From: Pseudoalteromonas sp. TB64
Lineage (GTDB): Bacteria > Pseudomonadota > Gammaproteobacteria > Enterobacterales > Alteromonadaceae
Direction of reading: 5' to 3'
Length of the DNA: 34,008 bases
Assembly: GCF_000498095.1 (NCBI RefSeq)
Contig: NZ_AUTQ01000221.1
Location: forward strand, 6,462 to 40,469
Shown: piece by piece, positions 1-7,664 of the stretch
How positions within the stretch are numbered: the stretch's first letter is position 1
How the letters are laid out: each line of letters begins with the position of its first letter
The notes under the pieces: generated by a model
What the model was told of the DNA's origin: nothing
The model's input: only the letters and a program-made list of their open reading frames with translations
The model's database searches: none
Program-made: the position numbers and the translations under genes

Positions 1-1286
1 CAGCCACCAAAGCCGCATTTTGTGCCATCGTCTTTTGTTCTACCTGCTAGCATATTATTGGTGTAGTCGTACTGCATATGCTCGTAGCGTACACCTGCAG
101 TAAGTAACCATTTATTTAATTGCCAATCAATAGATGCAAAAGGCGCATAAAGCGTCGCGTTTACATCGTAATCGTAATGTTTACCTTGTGGCACTGTAGC
201 AACTAAAAATGCAGAGCCCTGAGTTGGCTCATTTTGGCTTTGAGTAAAGTCGGCTTGCGTGTATTCGCCATCAAGCCCTAGGTTTACTTTTACATTACTT
301 TGTAAATTATGTTGATAAAGCGATTGCACACCAAAGCCGGTTTGGCTGTTTTTTTCAAGCGGTGTGCCGGGTAAAAAGTGCTTAAAAAAGTCCATGTTTT
401 GGTCACGAAAATATAACGTAGTGGAGAGCACATCATCGTTATTTAATTGCCATGTTGCGTTGCTCCATGCTCTAAATGCACGTGCTTTTCTAAATGCGTC
501 AGGGTCAAAGTTTTTTTGCGCTAGGTCTTCGTTTTTATAGCTTTCAAAGCCTGTAATAAATCCTGCAGTTTGCTGATCTAGGTTTGTGTAAGTAAGGCCA
601 GAGGTAAGTAATAAATTATTATTTGAATAGCGATGGCGAATATTAACTTTTTGTTGTTTTACGCTTTCGTCGTCGCGGTAACCGCTATCGTCGGTAACAC
701 TTGCGTTAATGCCTATACCGCTGTTGCCGTAATCTTGTCCTGCGCGTAATTTGTAGCGAGTATAGCCGTACGAGCCATAGTCTAAACCAACTAAACCACC
801 GCCTTGAGTGGTGTCGGGTGTTATTACATTAATAACACCATGCACAGCGTTTGAACCATAAAGTGCAGAACCAGGACCTTTTAACACTTCAATACGCTGC
901 GCCATTTCGCTGTGCGCTTCAAATAACTCGTTTATGTTACAAAACCCAGCGGCTCTCAGTGGTATGCCATCTTCCAAGGTTAATATGCCACCACATGCGC
1001 CTGCGCCCGAAAGCACTTGTGAGCGCAATGCGGGTAAATATTCTTGACCATTTCCGCGTTGAATATTAGCACCTGCTACACGTTGCAGGGCTTCTTCAAT
1101 ATGGGTAGGCGCTATGCTATTTAGCTGCGCTTGCGTTAGTGTACTTATTGATAAAGGCAGTGGGGTCGATAACGCTTCAATACGTGATGCCGTAGTTGTT
1201 ATGGTTTCTATTGCATCATTATTTTGATTGTTGGCAAACGCAGTGTGGCTAAAGGGTAATAACAGCGGCAAAAAATAAGGTTTCAT
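1..1286 (-). CDS. TonB-dependent outer-membrane receptor, N-terminal part (C-terminus off window)
   Basis: The minus-strand frame stays open from an ATG at 1286 to the left edge, giving about 428 residues. A signal peptide (MKPYFLPLLLPFSHTAFA) is followed by a TonB-box-like ETITTTASRIE and then a plug domain. The plug contains IEEALQRVAGANIQRG, a Cys pair (GAGACGG...GFCNINE) and the hallmark RIEVLKGPGSALYGSNAVHGVINVITP. After that come alternating aromatic strands typical of the 22-stranded barrel, for example YRDDESVKQQKVNIRHRYS and LYFRDQNMDFFKHFLPG. Such receptors import siderophores, cobalamin, haem or oligosaccharides using the TonB-ExbBD complex; the substrate cannot be told from this part. 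AAGGA sits 4 bases upstream of the chosen ATG; an ATG at 1290 is out of frame and stops quickly. The protein is truncated only by the window, with no break seen. Confidence 0.93.
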   Translation of the reverse strand, partial: MKPYFLPLLLPFSHTAFANNQNNDAIETITTTASRIEALSTPLPLSISTLTQAQLNSIAPTHIEEALQRVAGANIQRGNGQEYLPALRSQVLSGAGACGGILTLEDGIPLRAAGFCNINELFEAHSEMAQRIEVLKGPGSALYGSNAVHGVINVITPDTTQGGGLVGLDYGSYGYTRYKLRAGQDYGNSGIGINASVTDDSGYRDDESVKQQKVNIRHRYSNNNLLLTSGLTYTNLDQQTAGFITGFESYKNEDLAQKNFDPDAFRKARAFRAWSNATWQLNNDDVLSTTLYFRDQNMDFFKHFLPGTPLEKNSQTGFGVQSLYQHNLQSNVKVNLGLDGEYTQADFTQSQNEPTQGSAFLVATVPQGKHYDYDVNATLYAPFASIDWQLNKWLLTAGVRYEHMQYDYTNNMLAGRTKDDGTKCGFGG

Positions 1287-1360
1287 ACATTCCTTGAAAG
1301 TGATCTATATTGCATTGCCTCTATAATATGCGGTTTTTATGTGCTTTTAAACTCGTTGCG

Positions 1361-2017
1361 TTAAAGCGTACGTAACCTATATATTTTGTATATAAAAGAT
1401 AATACAAAGCACGCAGCCGCCGGAAATAATAACGCGAGCACTAAAAAGTACTTAAATAAAATATAACCAACAATTCCACCTAATAAAAAACCGCTAATAA
1501 TGAGTAAAAATATAACGCACTTACGAGTATCAAATTGCTCACCTTTTAATGCTTTGCCAATCATTAAACCAAGGTCGGTAAAAATACCCGTTAAGTGTGT
1601 GGTACGAACAACTGCGCCACTGTAATTAGTCGCTAGCGCATTTTGTAAACCACATGCGGCAGAGGCTAAAACAATCCCATAAACAAATGTGTTTTTTAGT
1701 AAATAGGCACTCGCCAGTAGTAGCAGTCCTTCAATAAACAGTAAGGTGTCGTAATGACGACCAAGTTTTAATGAGCCACCAGAGAGCAATAAGCCCGACA
1801 GTGCAGAGCCCAACATAAAGCTAATTATTATTGAGAGTAGCAACAAGGCTGTGCTGGTATTTGTTATTGTTTTAATACCAAGCAAAGTAACTGAGCCCGA
1901 TACATGCGAAATAGCCTGATGTTCAAATCCTAATAAGCCTACCGCGTTAACGATGCCCGCTATAAATGCGAGTGTGAAAGCGCCGTATTCAACCCATTTT
2001 GGTAGTTTTTTAAACAT
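1361..2017 (-). CDS. DUF1275 (YoaK-type) integral membrane protein
   Basis: 218 residues with about six hydrophobic segments: roughly 12-32, 57-80, 88-108, 112-130, 168-188 and 190-212. Hallmarks of the DUF1275/YoaK family are the first helix ending in GIVNAVGLL, the HVSGSVTLLG motif, and CGLQNALATNYSGAVVRTTHLTGIFTDLG in the middle. The family's biochemical role is unknown; it is an inner-membrane protein of about 210-230 residues, so this copy is full length. It lies 33 bases downstream of the solute-binding protein on the same strand and could be its co-transcribed partner. However, it is not an ABC permease, so a joint transport role would be speculation. GGA sits about 8 bases before the ATG. 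Confidence 0.85.
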   Translation of the reverse strand: MFKKLPKWVEYGAFTLAFIAGIVNAVGLLGFEHQAISHVSGSVTLLGIKTITNTSTALLLLSIIISFMLGSALSGLLLSGGSLKLGRHYDTLLFIEGLLLLASAYLLKNTFVYGIVLASAACGLQNALATNYSGAVVRTTHLTGIFTDLGLMIGKALKGEQFDTRKCVIFLLIISGFLLGGIVGYILFKYFLVLALLFPAAACFVLSFIYKIYRLRTL

Positions 2018-2050
2018 GCGTTATTCCGTAAGTATTAATAGCTTATAAAT

Positions 2051-2749
2051 TTAGTTATTTTTATGCTGTTGAGCTTTAAAGCGCTTTATTTGTTCATCAA
2101 CTAATTTTGTATCAATTAAACCATGCTTAAAAGCAATGTAAGTAGGAAATGTAAACTCATTTAATTGCCGAGAATAAATATTCTTATATTCTTTTGAGTA
2201 CCATAAACCTGCTTGATAGTTAGTTATCGCGTATTCAACACGGTTTTTTTCTAGTAGACCAAAGGTATCTTTTGTTGAGAGCGAGTGAATAAAATTATTA
2301 TCATTAAGATTATATTTTGTAGCAATAATCTCAGGAACATCAACACCGCGTAGCATAGCTATTGTAGCGTGTGATAAATCGTCAGTGTGTAGTTTATCGT
2401 TGTTTAAAGTAAATAAACCATACTTAGTGGTATGCAAAGGTTCACTGGTAAAATCTAAATATTTTGCACGTTCTTGATTATTAGCCAAGGAGAAATAGCA
2501 ATCGTAATAGTCTAGCGTCATTTCTTTTTTTACGCGTGCCCAAGGTAAGTGAACAACGTCAATTTTTAAGTTTAAATTACGCTCAATAAACGTTAAGTAT
2601 TCAATATCTAAACCCGTAAATGTATCTGTTTTTTCATCATATATAGTAAAAGGCGGGTAGTGAGTTGTTACGCAGCGCAGAGTTTTGCTTGGAGCAGCAA
2701 GTAATAACGAGGAAAAATTTAAAGCTAAAAAAAGTAATATTACACGCAT
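2051..2749 (-). CDS. Periplasmic amino-acid-type solute-binding protein (SBP family 3)
   Basis: 232 residues. A Sec signal peptide (about 1-18, hydrophobic MRVILLFLALNFSSLLLA then AAPS) is followed by a family 3 extracellular solute-binding fold: TLRCVTTHYPPFTIYDEKTDTFTGLDIEYL, then LKIDVVHLPWARVKKEM, and DCYFSLANNQERAKYLDFTSEPLHTTKYGLF. The last is the usual 'torments of the ligand lobe' region where a polar amino acid is bound. No ABC permease or ATPase is adjacent, so this is an orphan binding protein, common in Alteromonadales. It may feed a distant transporter or act in sensing. It is the first gene of a probable two-gene unit with the DUF1275 protein. Confidence 0.85.
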   Translation of the reverse strand: MRVILLFLALNFSSLLLAAPSKTLRCVTTHYPPFTIYDEKTDTFTGLDIEYLTFIERNLNLKIDVVHLPWARVKKEMTLDYYDCYFSLANNQERAKYLDFTSEPLHTTKYGLFTLNNDKLHTDDLSHATIAMLRGVDVPEIIATKYNLNDNNFIHSLSTKDTFGLLEKNRVEYAITNYQAGLWYSKEYKNIYSRQLNEFTFPTYIAFKHGLIDTKLVDEQIKRFKAQQHKNN

Positions 2750-2871
2750 AATTATAAATCTAATTCCCTTTGAGTTTGTAACCTGAATGCTAATTATACA
2801 GCTACTGGGCTTAATTGTATTGATCTAAGTATTTTTACCTAGCGTATAAGTTAAATTTTGTGAGATACACC

Positions 2872-3120
2872 ATGTTTAACCCAGAGCAGCAGTCCCGCAT
2901 TATTGAAATGGCGTGGGAAGATAGAACCCCTTACGAGGCAATAGAGCAGTTATACGGATTAAAGTATCCGCAGCTGGTGGTTTTTATGCGAGACAACGTT
3001 TCTAAAGGCAGTTTTAAAGTTTGGCGCAAGCGACACGCAGGTCGAAAAACAAAACATTTAAAACTGCGAGACCCCGCAATTATGCGAAGCCACTGCAAAA
3101 CACAATATAAACAACGTTAA
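2872..3120 (+). CDS. DUF2805 / TIGR03643 family small protein
   Basis: 82 residues from the ATG at 2872; a GTG four codons earlier at 2860 would add MRYT but looks less likely. The sequence begins MFNPEQQSRIIEMAWED and continues with TPYEAIEQLYGL, VVFMRDNVSKGSFKVWRKRHAGRKTKH. This matches the short DUF2805 family, whose members have an N-terminal helix-turn-helix-like segment (IIEMAWEDRTPYEAIEQLYGL) and a basic tail. No function is established for the family; nucleic-acid binding is suggested by the basic C-terminus but is inference. The gene stands alone, divergent from the solute-binding protein. Confidence 0.8.
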   Translation: MFNPEQQSRIIEMAWEDRTPYEAIEQLYGLKYPQLVVFMRDNVSKGSFKVWRKRHAGRKTKHLKLRDPAIMRSHCKTQYKQR

Positions 3121-3196
3121 GTAGGTATTGGTTGTTTCATACGATGTTCAGCCATGTTTGTTAATCTTTAGCTATTAACTATATTAGAGATTATTT

Positions 3197-3565
3197 ATGA
3201 GAATACCTATATATACAGCATTGGTAGCATTGGCTTTATTTTCAATAAGCGCAGATGCAAATCCACATAAAGATAAGCATAGTAATAAGCACAGCAATAA
3301 ACATAGTAATAAGCACAGTAATAAGCACAACGATAATGACTACCTTTCTAAAAAAGAAGCAAAGCAGTTAATTCGCGCAGGTTGGACGCCACCAGGGCTA
3401 AGTAAAAGTTACCACAAGGGCGACTTTTTAGAACGTGATATATATAAACGAGGTAGAGTGATTGAACGCTCTAAAGCGAATGGTACAGTTAGTATTGAAA
3501 TAGACCGTACAATAATTCACATGGTGCACGATACCCGACAAATACTTTCAATATTAAGTCGCTAA
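3197..3565 (+). CDS. RcnB-like His-rich small periplasmic protein
   Basis: 122 residues. A signal peptide (MRIPIYTALVALALFSISADA) is followed by a His/Lys/Asn-rich stretch with four perfect HSNK repeats (residues 28-43). The C-terminal part, residues about 63-120, reads WTPPGLSKSYHKGDFLERDIY and ends with TVSIEIDRTIIHMVHDTRQILSIL. That end resembles the RcnB/CigR group of periplasmic proteins (PPG-x-x-K motif, then a two-strand region ending V.DTR.I..IL). RcnB modulates nickel/cobalt homeostasis in E. coli, and the His-rich linker would suit metal binding, but there is no metal transporter nearby. The gene starts 76 bases after the DUF2805 gene and ends 23 bases before the phosphatase-fold gene, so the latter two are probably co-transcribed. 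Confidence 0.65.
   Translation: MRIPIYTALVALALFSISADANPHKDKHSNKHSNKHSNKHSNKHNDNDYLSKKEAKQLIRAGWTPPGLSKSYHKGDFLERDIYKRGRVIERSKANGTVSIEIDRTIIHMVHDTRQILSILSR
3278..3325 (+). repeat. Four 12-bp tandem repeats encoding HSNK
   Basis: Four in-frame 12-base units of the form CAYAGYAATAAR encode His-Ser-Asn-Lys four times. The units differ only at third codon positions (CAT/CAC, AGT/AGC, AAG/AAA), and units 1 and 3 are identical. They are preceded by a partial unit (HKDK) and followed by a diverged one (HNDN). Copy number could change by slippage without shifting the frame. Confidence 0.9.
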
Positions 3566-3588
3566 ATTAACTTTATAAGGATATTAAA

Positions 3589-4668
3589 ATGCTCATTGCG
3601 CTGGCTATAATTATTGGCTTTTTTTTACTGGTTACCTTGTTACCAATGTCGTACAGCCAACACTACTTAGTGCGTAGCTGCGACTTTGTGCGCTTACAAG
3701 TATTTTATATTGCCAGCTTTGTCGCCGTTACTTCGTTATTTTTATTATGGCAAAGTGGCGCAGTAGGTTATGTATTTATAGCCTTAACCTCATTACTTAT
3801 AATGGTTTTACAAGGTAAATGGATTTACCCGTATACGTGGCTTGCTAAAAAAGAAGTGCAAAGCGCACCAAAGCACATAGATCATAGCGTAAGAATTATG
3901 TCGGCAAATGTACTCATGTCGAACCACAAAAGTGAGCAGTTAATTAGCTTGGTTAACGAGCACCAACCCGACCTACTTATTACGCTTGAAAGCGATAGCT
4001 GGTGGGAAAATAAATTATCAGTCATTAAAAAAAATTACCCGTATTACATAGAATGCCCTAAAGATAATCGCTACGGCATGCATTTATACAGTAAATTTAA
4101 AATACTTGATGCACAAATATGTGAGCTAATAGAGGAAGATATTCCCTCAATTCATATTTTGTTCGAAAACGACGACGGTCTGCAAATGCAAGGGCACTTT
4201 ATTCATCCTGCACCGCCAAGCCCAACGGAAGAAGACTCATCGCGTCCGCGCGACTCAGAGCTAATTATGGTGGCTAAAGCACTTAAAAATCCAACTCGTC
4301 CTACCATAGTTGCCGGTGACTTAAACGACGTAGCATGGTCGCGTAGCACGCGTTTATTTATGCAAATTAGCGGCTTATTAGACCCACGAAAAGGTCGCGG
4401 TTTTTACAATACATTTCATGCAAGTTACTTTTTTATGCGCTGGCCGCTCGATCACTTATTTCACAGCGAAGGCTTTAAAGTAAAGCGTATTAAGCGCCTA
4501 GCTAAATATGGGTCTGATCACTTTGCACTACTTACTGAGCTTTCTTACGAAAATGCTAATCAGCAGTCATTAGAAACTAAATCGGCAGAGCATAAGCAAG
4601 AAGAAATCCAAGAGCTCGCAATGAGTAAAGCAGATAAGCGAAAAGTGCCGAGATTTGAGAAGGAGTGA
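3589..4668 (+). CDS. Membrane-anchored endonuclease/exonuclease/phosphatase (EEP) family protein
   Basis: 359 residues. Hydrophobic helices lie at about 2-20, 37-55 and 60-77. They are followed by an EEP (Mg-dependent DNase-I-like phosphoesterase) domain from about 100 to 318. The catalytic pattern is complete: N107 in MSANVLMSN, E134 in LITLESDSWW, the H203/H206 strand in QGHFIHPAPP, D244 and N246 in VAGDLNDVAW, D288-H289 in PLDHLFH, and the terminal S309-D310-H311 (YGSDHFALL). Family members hydrolyse phosphodiester or phosphoester bonds in nucleic acids, sphingolipids or inositol phosphates. The substrate here is unknown, and the active site probably faces the periplasm. The last 40 residues are a charged Lys/Glu-rich tail outside the fold. 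Confidence 0.85.
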   Translation: MLIALAIIIGFFLLVTLLPMSYSQHYLVRSCDFVRLQVFYIASFVAVTSLFLLWQSGAVGYVFIALTSLLIMVLQGKWIYPYTWLAKKEVQSAPKHIDHSVRIMSANVLMSNHKSEQLISLVNEHQPDLLITLESDSWWENKLSVIKKNYPYYIECPKDNRYGMHLYSKFKILDAQICELIEEDIPSIHILFENDDGLQMQGHFIHPAPPSPTEEDSSRPRDSELIMVAKALKNPTRPTIVAGDLNDVAWSRSTRLFMQISGLLDPRKGRGFYNTFHASYFFMRWPLDHLFHSEGFKVKRIKRLAKYGSDHFALLTELSYENANQQSLETKSAEHKQEEIQELAMSKADKRKVPRFEKE

Positions 4669-4726
4669 TAACTGCTCGTTCTAGTTATTCGTCAATAAGT
4701 CTTAACTTGCACTAGCTCAGACCTTA

Positions 4727-4770
4727 ACTGTCAGGTGTTTGACTAATAATATTTAATCAAACCTGACAGT
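4727..4770. repeat. Inverted repeat with the CTGTCAGGT motif
   Basis: Perfect 10-base arms ACTGTCAGGT (4727-4736) and ACCTGACAGT (4761-4770). The pairing extends inward to TTGA/TCAA with a 2-base bulge, around an AT-rich loop. There is no T-run after either arm, so it is a poor intrinsic terminator for the phosphatase-fold gene ending at 4668. The inner end AAACCTGACAG (4759-4769) recurs as its reverse complement CTGTCAGGTTT at 7671-7681, on the other side of the ATPase gene. Confidence 0.75.
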
Positions 4771-5052
4771 CTCATAAGTGCCATGAGCGGACATTCAGTA
4801 TTTGAATTTAGGTCTATATTGATGGTCGCAAATGCCACCACAGCGGACGTTCACCTTTTTTAAAATTGAGATAAAAGAGAGTATTAACTCTAAGGCGCTT
4901 TCAGCTCATTTCGACATACAAAACTACAGATTAGTGGCCAAAATCTTTTGGCTCCTCACATAGAAAAGTTTGAATTTATAGAGCTTGTGGATAGTCCAAA
5001 CAAAATTAAATATTTATTTAATATCCCATATAAAATATTAAGGTTTTCAGCT

Positions 5053-5076
5053 TAGGTTATCAAATATGACAACCTA
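5053..5076. terminator. Weak hairpin downstream of the ATPase gene
   Basis: Arms TAGGTTATCA (5053-5062) and TGACAACCTA (5067-5076) pair with one mismatch around a 4-base loop. It lies 45 bases past the stop of the minus-strand ATPase gene. No T-tract follows on the minus strand, so this is at best a weak or factor-dependent terminator. Confidence 0.3.
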
Positions 5077-5120
5077 CCTAATATGCCAATGAGATACAGA
5101 ATGTATTCAACCTGCAAAGA

Positions 5121-7316
5121 CTAAGTCATCATTTTATCGTAGTGTTCTTCAAAATCAGTTTTAACAAATACCTCTTTAAATTTAGTAATAAATCTATCGG
5201 AATCTATCTCTCCAAGATCTGTAATATTTATTGAGTCAGAATGCGATTCTCTATTAATAAACCTGAAGAAAGGTGAAAAATCATCATCATCTTCTTCTAG
5301 CTTATCCAATTCGACTTTTAATACGTCTGTCTTATGTACAAAAGAAAAGTAATATTCGAGAATGTTTCTCATAATATTAGGTAAAACAATATTGTTAGTG
5401 CTTCCACTTTGAGCGTCTTTTATAATCTGCCAGTATGATTGGTAATCATTTTTTATATCATCTCTTCCCATAGAAACGATACTACTATTAGTATTTTTCA
5501 GAACTCTAAACAAATTACATTTATTATCAAATTTATCATTACCTGTAGCATCTTTCCCTCTAGGTAAATACTTTATCACTTCATGTAGATAATAAAGGCT
5601 ATGTGTAAGTAGTATTACTTGTGCATATTTGTAGCCTTTAATAAGCTTTTTATGGGTAAGAGATCCTATTTCATAAATATAATTATGAGAAAGGCTTGAT
5701 ATAGGATCATCTACCACAATGATTTTCTTATTATCTGGAGTAGAGGAGTTACTATCAACACTGCCCTGGCATAACTCTAAAAAGTAGAGGTAAGTAATAA
5801 GCGTTTTTTCACCTTCACTGAGTGACTTATATACATCATTACCGCTTGAAGAAGTACCACGACAAAGGTAATAATGATTACTATTACCTAGTTTTGGTTT
5901 AATCTCGAAACCTTCTAAACCTATCGACTTTATTTGATTATTTATATTGATTACAGACGTTTGAATATTGGTGATTTTGTCACGATTTTCAGCAATGATT
6001 TCATTTTGAGATTGAATAGCTGTAGTGAGGGTGTTTTCTTCAGTTGTAGTCATTTCAATATCGGTATCTATTATTTCAATTAAAGTATCGTGAGCTTTGA
6101 TAGCTGCGTCGTATTTAATTCGAATCAAAGACCAAAACTTCTTTTTAATAACGGTGAGGGATTCTTTTTTCTTTGATAATCTACCATTAAATGTTTGTCT
6201 AGAAGCATTATGAATATTGATAATATCATTAATTTTCTGTACTAAATCAGTAGTATATTCTAGGGTGATTTTAATACTTGGATCTGCTAGTTTTTGATTC
6301 AGTTTCGTAAGGTTTACTTGAAGTACACCTGAAAGTTTTTCTTTAGCTAGGTCGAATTTTGTATCATTAAGCGTTGTGTAGTGAGTTCCTGATAGTGTCT
6401 CGTTTAAAGTTTTAATTGCTTGCTTATATCCACTCTGCAGAGTTTTTAACTTATCTTTCTTTTCTTCATACGAAACATCAAAAAGATTATTAATATTTGT
6501 AGTTAATTCATCATCAATAGCTTGTTGGCAAAAAGGACATTTTCCTTCAGCGTCACCGATATAAACTCGTCCATTATCTACCCAGGTTGAGTTTTGAAGT
6601 TTATCGACTAACTCAGCTAAATAACTATCACTTGAGCCAACTATAACCTCATTTAAAATAGTATTTGATTCACTCGAAGCCAGATCTAAAACTACATTTG
6701 GTATCATGCTTTTTGGTACAGCACTTTTATTATTTAATTCTTTAGACTCTGTCGCTAGGCTTTCAAACGTGTACTCAGGTGTTTCAATGAGGTCTGTTTT
6801 TAGGAGTTCATAATAAAAGGTAGAAGCAGATCCCTTAAAACCAACTAAACAATGATCTAAGTCTTTTTTGTCATGCTTTTTTTTGATTTCAAAACATTTA
6901 TCTTTAATCGCTTTATCTTGTGTAGTTTTTTTATCTTTATGTTGATCTATTAGAATTTGTTTTTGGGTTCTTTGTTCTTCTAATTTTACTATTTCTGCTT
7001 CAGCGGTGCTTATAGCTTGTTCCGCTGTTACGTTCGTTTCGCCTAAAGTAAAAACCCCCTCAAAGCTATCTTGAGAGAAGTTTTTTTCAACAAAATCAGT
7101 GTTATACACTAATATTTGATAATCTTGAGAGTTGGGTAACACATAACTACAATTACTATAATTATTATGTGTTGTATCTTGAAGGTATCTTGCTACCGTT
7201 GATTTACCAGTACCATTATGACCGTAAAACAGTACTATTTTTTTATTTGTATTTAGTGATACAGGGGTAGGATTTTGGAAACTGGCCACTCCTTGTATAG
7301 AAATTGATTCGATCAT
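5121..7316 (-). CDS. PrrC/RloC-type AAA_13 ATPase, probable anticodon nuclease (phage defence)
   Basis: 731 residues. An SMC/Rad50-like split ATPase head has Walker A GHNGTGKST (32-40), signature LSEGEKT (499-505), Walker B KIIVVDDPISSLS (531-543) and switch H572 (LLTHS). Between them lies a long charged helical region with a CxxC hook, C260-P-F-C263. After the head, the C-terminal part contains R650-N-I-L-E654 and, 38 residues on, INRESHSD with H692. This Arg-x3-Glu...His arrangement is the one known for the anticodon-nuclease site of PrrC and RloC. The hook and the absence of nearby type I restriction (hsd) genes favour RloC over PrrC. In that family, ATP/GTP-dependent sensing of DNA damage or phage action unleashes cleavage of a tRNA anticodon loop. 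The start is ATG at 7316 with GGAAGAG just upstream. The gene is monocistronic, markedly AT-rich with runs of Asn/Lys/Ile codons, and flanked by non-coding DNA, all consistent with transfer. The ATPase class is sure; the nuclease role is inferred. Confidence 0.8.
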   Translation of the reverse strand: MIESISIQGVASFQNPTPVSLNTNKKIVLFYGHNGTGKSTVARYLQDTTHNNYSNCSYVLPNSQDYQILVYNTDFVEKNFSQDSFEGVFTLGETNVTAEQAISTAEAEIVKLEEQRTQKQILIDQHKDKKTTQDKAIKDKCFEIKKKHDKKDLDHCLVGFKGSASTFYYELLKTDLIETPEYTFESLATESKELNNKSAVPKSMIPNVVLDLASSESNTILNEVIVGSSDSYLAELVDKLQNSTWVDNGRVYIGDAEGKCPFCQQAIDDELTTNINNLFDVSYEEKKDKLKTLQSGYKQAIKTLNETLSGTHYTTLNDTKFDLAKEKLSGVLQVNLTKLNQKLADPSIKITLEYTTDLVQKINDIINIHNASRQTFNGRLSKKKESLTVIKKKFWSLIRIKYDAAIKAHDTLIEIIDTDIEMTTTEENTLTTAIQSQNEIIAENRDKITNIQTSVININNQIKSIGLEGFEIKPKLGNSNHYYLCRGTSSSGNDVYKSLSEGEKTLITYLYFLELCQGSVDSNSSTPDNKKIIVVDDPISSLSHNYIYEIGSLTHKKLIKGYKYAQVILLTHSLYYLHEVIKYLPRGKDATGNDKFDNKCNLFRVLKNTNSSIVSMGRDDIKNDYQSYWQIIKDAQSGSTNNIVLPNIMRNILEYYFSFVHKTDVLKVELDKLEEDDDDFSPFFRFINRESHSDSINITDLGEIDSDRFITKFKEVFVKTDFEEHYDKMMT

Positions 7317-7520
7317 ATATCTCTTCCATGATTAGTGATAAAAATTCAGGTATACAATCTAGCATATATACTTATATTTCAATGAGTCTATATCAACAAC
7401 ACTATAAAAAAACATGCCATATTTAGGCTTTCGTATTGTTGAATTTATAACAAAATTATCTTATTAGACTAAAAATAAATGCCAACAATAGTTATTACAG
7501 CTATGCCTAAGTCAAAATTA

Positions 7521-7552
7521 AAACCGTCGATCAAATATATTATCGACGGTTT
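7521..7552 (-). terminator. Intrinsic-type hairpin, T-rich on the minus strand
   Basis: Perfect 11-base arms AAACCGTCGAT (7521-7531) and ATCGACGGTTT (7542-7552) around a 10-base AT loop. Reading the minus strand, the stem is followed by TTTTAATTTT-like sequence, so it suits termination of leftward transcription. Its right arm overlaps the stop codon of the small minus-strand frame at 7551-7664, a typical compact gene-end arrangement. Confidence 0.65.
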
Positions 7553-7664
7553 ATTTGATCTGTTTATCCTTAATATTCATGCCGAAGAATAAAACTCCAC
7601 TAGCTATAATGAGCTTGAACCTGTCATACAAAGCAAGAAATTCGACCGACCGCTTATCGCTCAT
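7551..7664 (-). CDS. Possible 37-residue hydrophobic peptide gene
   Basis: ATG at 7664 opens a 37-codon frame whose TAA stop (7551-7553) overlaps a perfect terminator hairpin. The peptide begins MSDKRSVEFLALYDRF, continues with a hydrophobic stretch KLIIASGVLFFGMNI, and ends in a charged tail KDKQIK. One amphipathic or membrane helix plus a basic tail is the general look of type I toxin or holin-like peptides, but no family is recognised. An in-frame TGA lies four codons upstream and no good Shine-Dalgarno is seen, so the frame may also be the end of a decayed gene. The call rests mainly on the terminator fit. Confidence 0.3.
   Translation of the reverse strand: MSDKRSVEFLALYDRFKLIIASGVLFFGMNIKDKQIK

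Larger units (their letters stand above)
4669..5120. other. Gene-poor left flank of the ATPase islet
   Basis: 452 bases with no convincing gene. It contains the inverted repeat at 4727-4770, two copies of AGCGGACRTTCA in direct orientation (4786-4797 and 4842-4853, 56 bases apart), and a small hairpin at 5053-5076. A plus-strand frame with no start codon is open at 4894-5055 (53 codons, ending ...LFNIPYKILRFSA). It may be a decayed gene end, but the evidence is too thin to call it. Confidence 0.6.

Noticed and set aside
851-1069. 72-codon plus-strand frame at the left end
   Set aside because: It is antisense to the plug domain of the TonB-dependent receptor.
3278-3325. Short CRISPR-like or satellite array
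   Set aside because: The 12-base units are contiguous without spacers and are in frame within a secreted protein gene.
4894-5055. Plus-strand open frame of 53 codons ending ...LFNIPYKILRFSA
   Set aside because: It has no start codon after the preceding stop and no recognised similarity. Open frames of this size occur by chance, so it is left only as a possible decayed gene end.
5121-7316. Calling the ATPase a Rad50/SMC repair protein or an OLD nuclease
   Set aside because: It has no Mre11-like partner and no Toprim domain; the C-terminal R-x3-E...H pattern and length fit PrrC/RloC better.
7521-7552. Integron attC site
   Set aside because: It lacks the paired R/L box core sites and the length of attC; a simple perfect stem with a T-rich tail fits a terminator.
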